A stretch of 64,000 bases of DNA, taken from NCBI GenBank assembly GCA_964247055.1, contig OZ176051.1, positions 13,392,001 through 13,456,000 of the forward strand, given 5' to 3'. The stretch is from Paragordius varius (lineage: Eukaryota > Nematomorpha). A program made the position numbers and the translations under genes. The notes under the pieces are model-generated. The model searched no databases and was not told the origin of the DNA. It was given only the letters and a program-made list of their open reading frames with translations. This document shows positions 60,226-64,000 of this stretch, one piece after another. Numbering within the stretch: the first letter of the stretch is position 1; every line of letters starts with the position of its first letter.

Positions 60226-61290
60226 AGCGTAAATCTCGTGCTGCTACGCAACCCGAGGAAGTCCTTCGGACTTCTGGGGGGGTTATTTGAAAAAAAGGAC
60301 AATAAAATGACCTACATATGTGGATTATTTCGAAACATTATTTAATAGCTATGATCTCATAGAAATCTTAAAACGGTGCATTCATACTAATTTATTGTTT
60401 ACTTGGGGGAAAAATAGATTTAAAAAATTATTTTTGTGGACTTTGTTTTTTGAAAAAATGGCATTTTACGGGGGGAGCGGGTAAAAAGAGGGCCTAAATC
60501 AAAAAAGTGACTCGACTATGTTCAGCGCAATCAAAAATAAGTAAACAAAAATCATATTTGAAATTGAATTGTCCAACACGTTGTCCAAAAAATTGATTTA
60601 ACCCATTTTTCACACGGGGTGGGCCCGAACTGGGGACCTAATTCCAAGAAAGGGCGAAGCTATTGTCGGGGCATTCCTTAATGATTATATTTTTTCGATA
60701 TTTGGATTTGAATGGGTTCTCCGGTTTCCGTAAACAGATCACAAAGTTACATAAGGAATCAGTTTTAAGCGGGTAGCTCCTTACCCAGCAGCTATCATCA
60801 AAGAAACGCCTGACTAAAATTTTTGCCTTTTAACAGGGAATACGTGGAATCCATATTGAATTTTTACGGTCTCATACGGTGGGCAAAAAAATACAATCAA
60901 AAAATTTTTTTTGTGGACTTTGTTTTTTGAAAAAGGTGGCATTTTACGGGGGGAGCGGGTAAAAAGAGGGCCTAAATCAAAAAAGTGACTCGACTATGTT
61001 TGGCGCAATCGAAAATAACTAAATAAAAATCATATTTGAAATTAAATAGTCCAAAACGTTCTCCGGAAAATTGTCTCAAAGGCACGATTTTTGTGGACTT
61101 CTGTTTTCAAAAAAAACCCGTTTTTCACACGGGGTGGGCCCGAACTGGGGCCTAATTTAAAAAAAGGGCGAAGCTATTGTCGGGGCATTAATTAATGATT
61201 ATATTTTTTCGATGTTAGGATTTGAATGGAGCTACCGGTTTTCCTGTACCAGATCACAAAGCCAGCATTTTCCATTTTTATAAATATATT
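60226..61290 (+). mobile_element. Satellite-bearing element with head, two higher-order units and tail (about 1.06 kb)
   Basis: The head TACTAGCGTAAATCTCGTGC with the hairpin GAAGTCCTTCGGACTTC and the word ACCTACATATGTGGATT is the best preserved in the window. Two copies of a unit of about 480 bp follow; GGCATTTTACGGGGGGAGCG recurs near 60460 and 60940. Each includes the GGGGTGGGCCCGAACTGGGG block. The tail (CTACCGGTTTTCC, CACAAAGCCAGCATTTTCCA) closes it near 61290. It is in the same orientation as the other copies, and the protein frames differ between its two internal units. Confidence 0.75.
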
Positions 61291-61739
61291 ACCTCTGAAT
61301 ATTAAAAAAGTTTACGGTAAAATTGAATAATATACGATTACAAGCAGGGCTTCAAACCTAAACAGAATCCAGAGTTCCTAAAAATTTAACAGAAACCGAT
61401 TCTGTTTGGTCGGAATATATCCGATTCTGATTCCACCATTTAGGAAGCATCCCGGTTTCATAATTTAATTTTATTATAACATTTTTCTGAACCATAATTT
61501 AATGTTATGTAAAACTTTTGTAAATTATAGATCATATTATAGGTTTTATATCCGATTGCAATATAACCATGTTATTGACAATTTTATGAATATCTATCTT
61601 TGCTTCAAGAAATTAATAGATATTAATATTTAAAAAAATGCATCATTTAAAACATTTGAAATCATATTAAATAAATCTAAACGTTTCCGACAACCATAAA
61701 AAATTGTAAAATCGCGAATTATTTAACGCCATAGTTATA
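61291..61739. other. Spacer
   Basis: A patch near 61340-61460 is slightly GC-richer and carries ATTCTGTTT-type words twice. Otherwise nothing is recognised. Confidence 0.35.
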
Positions 61740-61899
61740 TTAAATATGAAACATAGTTTGTATATTTATTTATTAGCCTACTATCGCAATTAGAAGTCAT
61801 AGTTTTCCTATCAAGCAATAGGCTTTAGAAATGTAATATATGACTTCTAATTGCGATGGTAGGCTAAGAAAAAATCCTCAAACTATGTTTCATATTTAA
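61740..61899. repeat. Nested palindrome, 160 bp
   Basis: The outer arms (61740-61760 and 61879-61899) are a perfect 21-bp inverted repeat containing ATATGAAACATAGTTTG. The inner arms (61774-61801 and 61839-61866) are a 28-bp inverted repeat with one mismatch, containing GCCTACTATCGCAATTAG. The whole would fold into a long hairpin with a 37-nt loop and an internal bulge. It is probably a foldback-type MITE; no target duplication is certain. Confidence 0.85.
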
Positions 61900-62274
61900 C
61901 AATAAAAAATGTCCGTCGTCGCGGTATTATGTAAAATAGAAAAATGTAATAAATGTTTTCTATTTATACGACGTTTGATTGTTCTTTTGTTTATATAACC
62001 AATTAAATTGAATAAAATAATTTAAACCCAATTTTTCATCCAGAGAAAGGTTAATAAATTTAATCTCTAAAAATAAAACATTTAAGTATTAATGAGGTCA
62101 ACTTCGGTTACCCTAAGCTATCATATTGGATTCTAATGGCCTAGAAAAAATACGATTTCAAGTTAAGTTTTTTGTGCTTCAAAAAGATTTAATAATATCT
62201 CCATAGGCCCAAATACAGCTCCAGTGTCAGTAATTAAACGGAAAAAATGAATAACTTTAAATATCAGCTATTTT

Positions 62275-62518
62275 TCAGCCAATAGCTACACTTTTTCAAC
62301 CAAACGCAACATTTTTTCAAGCAAAAACAACATTTTTAAGAAATCGCAACATTTTTTCAGTTGGTACGGTTGAAAAAATGTTGCGTTTGCTTGAAAAACT
62401 GTTGTCTTTGCTTAGAAGAATTGTTGTCTTAGCCTGATTAAATGTTGTCTTTAGGAAAACAATGCGTTTGCTTTAAAATTGTTGCGTTTGAAAGATGTTG
62501 CTTTTGACTGAAAAATGG
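62275..62518. repeat. Foldback-like structure: inverted arms built of 20-24-bp tandem units
   Basis: The left arm (62275-62362) consists of units such as CAACCAAACGCAACATTTTT. The right arm (62366-62518) consists of the reverse complement, GGTTGAAAAAATGTTGCGTT, continuing in about six decaying units. The two arms meet head to head around GTTGGTACGGTTG. Long inverted repeats made of short tandem repeats are the hallmark of foldback elements. A related decayed array is at 12181-12282. Confidence 0.7.
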
Positions 62519-62785
62519 TATACTTACGTGCCACAGGGGCCACAAGAGGCCCCAAAACTTATATTTTGGGCCTAAGATTTTACAAGTAAGATTTAATGTT
62601 AGTATATATTAGCGGTATTGGGGATCACAACAAGGATTTAGCCATTTAATTTAATGTAATACTTAATGAAACAATTTATGTGTTTAAAAAATATACTGGC
62701 CCGCAAATATTTTAAAGTGGTTTGAAAATTATTATTGTTGAGTACTATATACATTATATATCAGCAGGTTATTCATCATGTAATA

Positions 62786-64000
62786 CAGGGGTGTGCAACA
62801 GGGTACTCGCGAGCCACTAGTGGCTCATTTAAAATTTTGAGTGGCTCTTTGAAAATTTAAAAAAAAAAAATTTTAAAAAAAATAATTTCTAATTTTTTTT
62901 TAAAAATTTTATATGTAAACTATGCATTTTTATTTTGACATTTAAATAATTTTTAGAAACTTTTAACAAAATTCTTATTATAAATATCTATCATGGCATT
63001 CATAATCATTTATAAAACACATTTTTTCCTGCATACTATTTCCAACTTCAAGATGATAACTTTCACGTTAAATTATAACATTAAACTACTTTCAAAAATA
63101 GTTTAAAATAATTTATTTATTTAGCTTTCATACTAATACTGGGAATTATAATATGGGTCCATTGAAATATTGAAATACTTGCAAAAAATAGGTATTTAAA
63201 ATAATTTATTTAGCTTTCATATTAATACTGGGAATTATAATTAAGGTCCATTGAAAAATTAAATTACTTGCAAAAAATAGGTATCTAAAATAATTTATCA
63301 AATTTTCAACAAAGCGGAGTGCCTTATTTGCAAATTTACGACAAACGGGTTTCGCGAATATAATTTAAAAAGACATGCCAATACCCTGCATTTGGATTTT
63401 ATTAATATGACTACAGAAATGAAAATGATAAAATTAGAATCTTTAAAAAATATTAATAATCTCCAACCAACTATTTTCACGCAACCTTATCCAATAGTAA
63501 AGGTAAGTTATATTGTTGCCAATTTACTCGCCAAAAAAATGAAACCTTATTCTGATGGTGAGTTTGTAAAAGAATGCGTCTGGAAATTATAAAATGTGTT
63601 TTGCCTAATAAAGTTGAATTAATATTCTTTATTCGAGGGATAGATGAATTTTTTAATATAACAGAAGATATGTTAGGCTTACTTCCGATGAAAAAAACAA
63701 CTAAGGGAGATGGTATGTTTCATGCAATTTAAAAATGTATTGACAATAAATTAAATATGAGGGCGCTATCTTGTTTGAACAGATGGTGCCTTAGCTATGA
63801 TGGGAAAAAACAAGGGAACCGTGAAATTTATATAAGATGGATTCCGATGGTATTAATATTGACCATATATATATAATGCATTGCATGATTCACCGTGAAA
63901 ATCTCTGCGCACATGCTCTGACAATGGACACCGTTGTTATTAAAGTAGTTAATTTTATAAAATCTCATGCTTTTAAGCATAGGCGGCTTAAGGAGTTATT
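62786..64000 (+). mobile_element. hAT transposon of the ZBED5/GTF2IRD2-like group, left part
   Basis: The terminus CAGGGGTGTGCAACAGGGTA with GCGAGCCACTAGTGGCTC is typical of this hAT group. A BED-like zinc finger starts near 63311 (KAECLICKF, then EYNLKRHANTLH). It is followed by VSYIVANLLAKKMKPYSDGE and FVKECVW (63508-63585), a signature of ZBED5/GTF2IRD2-type transposase-derived proteins. Further motifs are LGLLPMKKTTKGDGM (63677-63718) and IHRENLCAHAL near 63890. The frame is lost after FVKECVWKL and again near 63730, so this copy is decayed. The right end lies outside the window. The AT-rich 5' leader includes an 89-bp tandem duplication. Confidence 0.8.
63105..63297. repeat. 89-bp tandem duplication in the hAT leader
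   Basis: TAGCTTTCATACTAATACTG at 63122 recurs as TAGCTTTCATATTAATACTG at 63211. Both are followed by GGAATTATAAT and later CTTGCAAAAAATAGGTAT. Confidence 0.8.

Overview
This is AT-rich eukaryotic DNA (very roughly a quarter to 30% G+C) with intron-split genes, many decayed transposable elements, TA and ATT microsatellites and no prokaryotic gene organisation. The mix of elements (RTE-like and CR1/Jockey-like LINEs, a Penelope-like element with a GIY-YIG domain, Ty3/Gypsy fossils, several hAT lineages, pogo-like MITEs, hammerhead-ribozyme signatures) points to an invertebrate animal. The species cannot be named from sequence alone; an AT-rich cnidarian or another TE-loaded invertebrate would fit. 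Three host genes can be argued for: a Cys-rich/Thr-rich/Arg-rich secreted-type protein (+; exons at 10.66, 16.94, 17.28 and 18.07 kb, all joined by phase-1 introns), a profilin (-; exons at 41.4 and 40.1 kb) and a divergent gene resembling ribosomal protein eS7 (+; 45.9-46.7 kb, introns near 60 bp).

Layout. 0-9.5 kb: three decayed LINEs, a Gypsy integrase fossil and a long ATT tract. 10.6-18.2 kb: the Cys/Thr/Arg-rich gene, whose 6 kb intron holds a hAT copy that carries a hammerhead signature. 18.6-20.5 kb: Gypsy fossil A (-). 20.5-24.9 kb: almost featureless AT-rich DNA. 25.1-29.5 kb and 42.1-45.4 kb: two arms of a large inverted duplication. Between them lie Gypsy fossil B with one LTR, a second Gypsy lineage, a LINE, a satellite-type block and the profilin gene. 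45.9-47.2 kb: eS7-like gene and a small hAT MITE. 47.9-52.7 kb: pogo-like MITE remnant, satellite-type block and Penelope-like element. 53.6-56.0 kb: a full-length decayed hAT with perfect 8-bp target duplication. 58-59 kb: CR1/Jockey-like LINE (-). 60.2-61.3 kb: third satellite-type block. 61.7-62.5 kb: palindrome and foldback-like minisatellite. 62.8 kb to the end: a ZBED5/GTF2IRD2-like hAT that runs off the window.

The most unusual signal is a dispersed family of tandem-repeat blocks (about 145-170-bp monomers, partly organised as dimers). They share a GC-richer hairpin-bearing head and a conserved tail and all lie in the same orientation. One copy has head and tail but no internal repeats, and the matching site in the sister inverted arm lacks it. 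This looks like a mobile element that carries and expands its own satellite.
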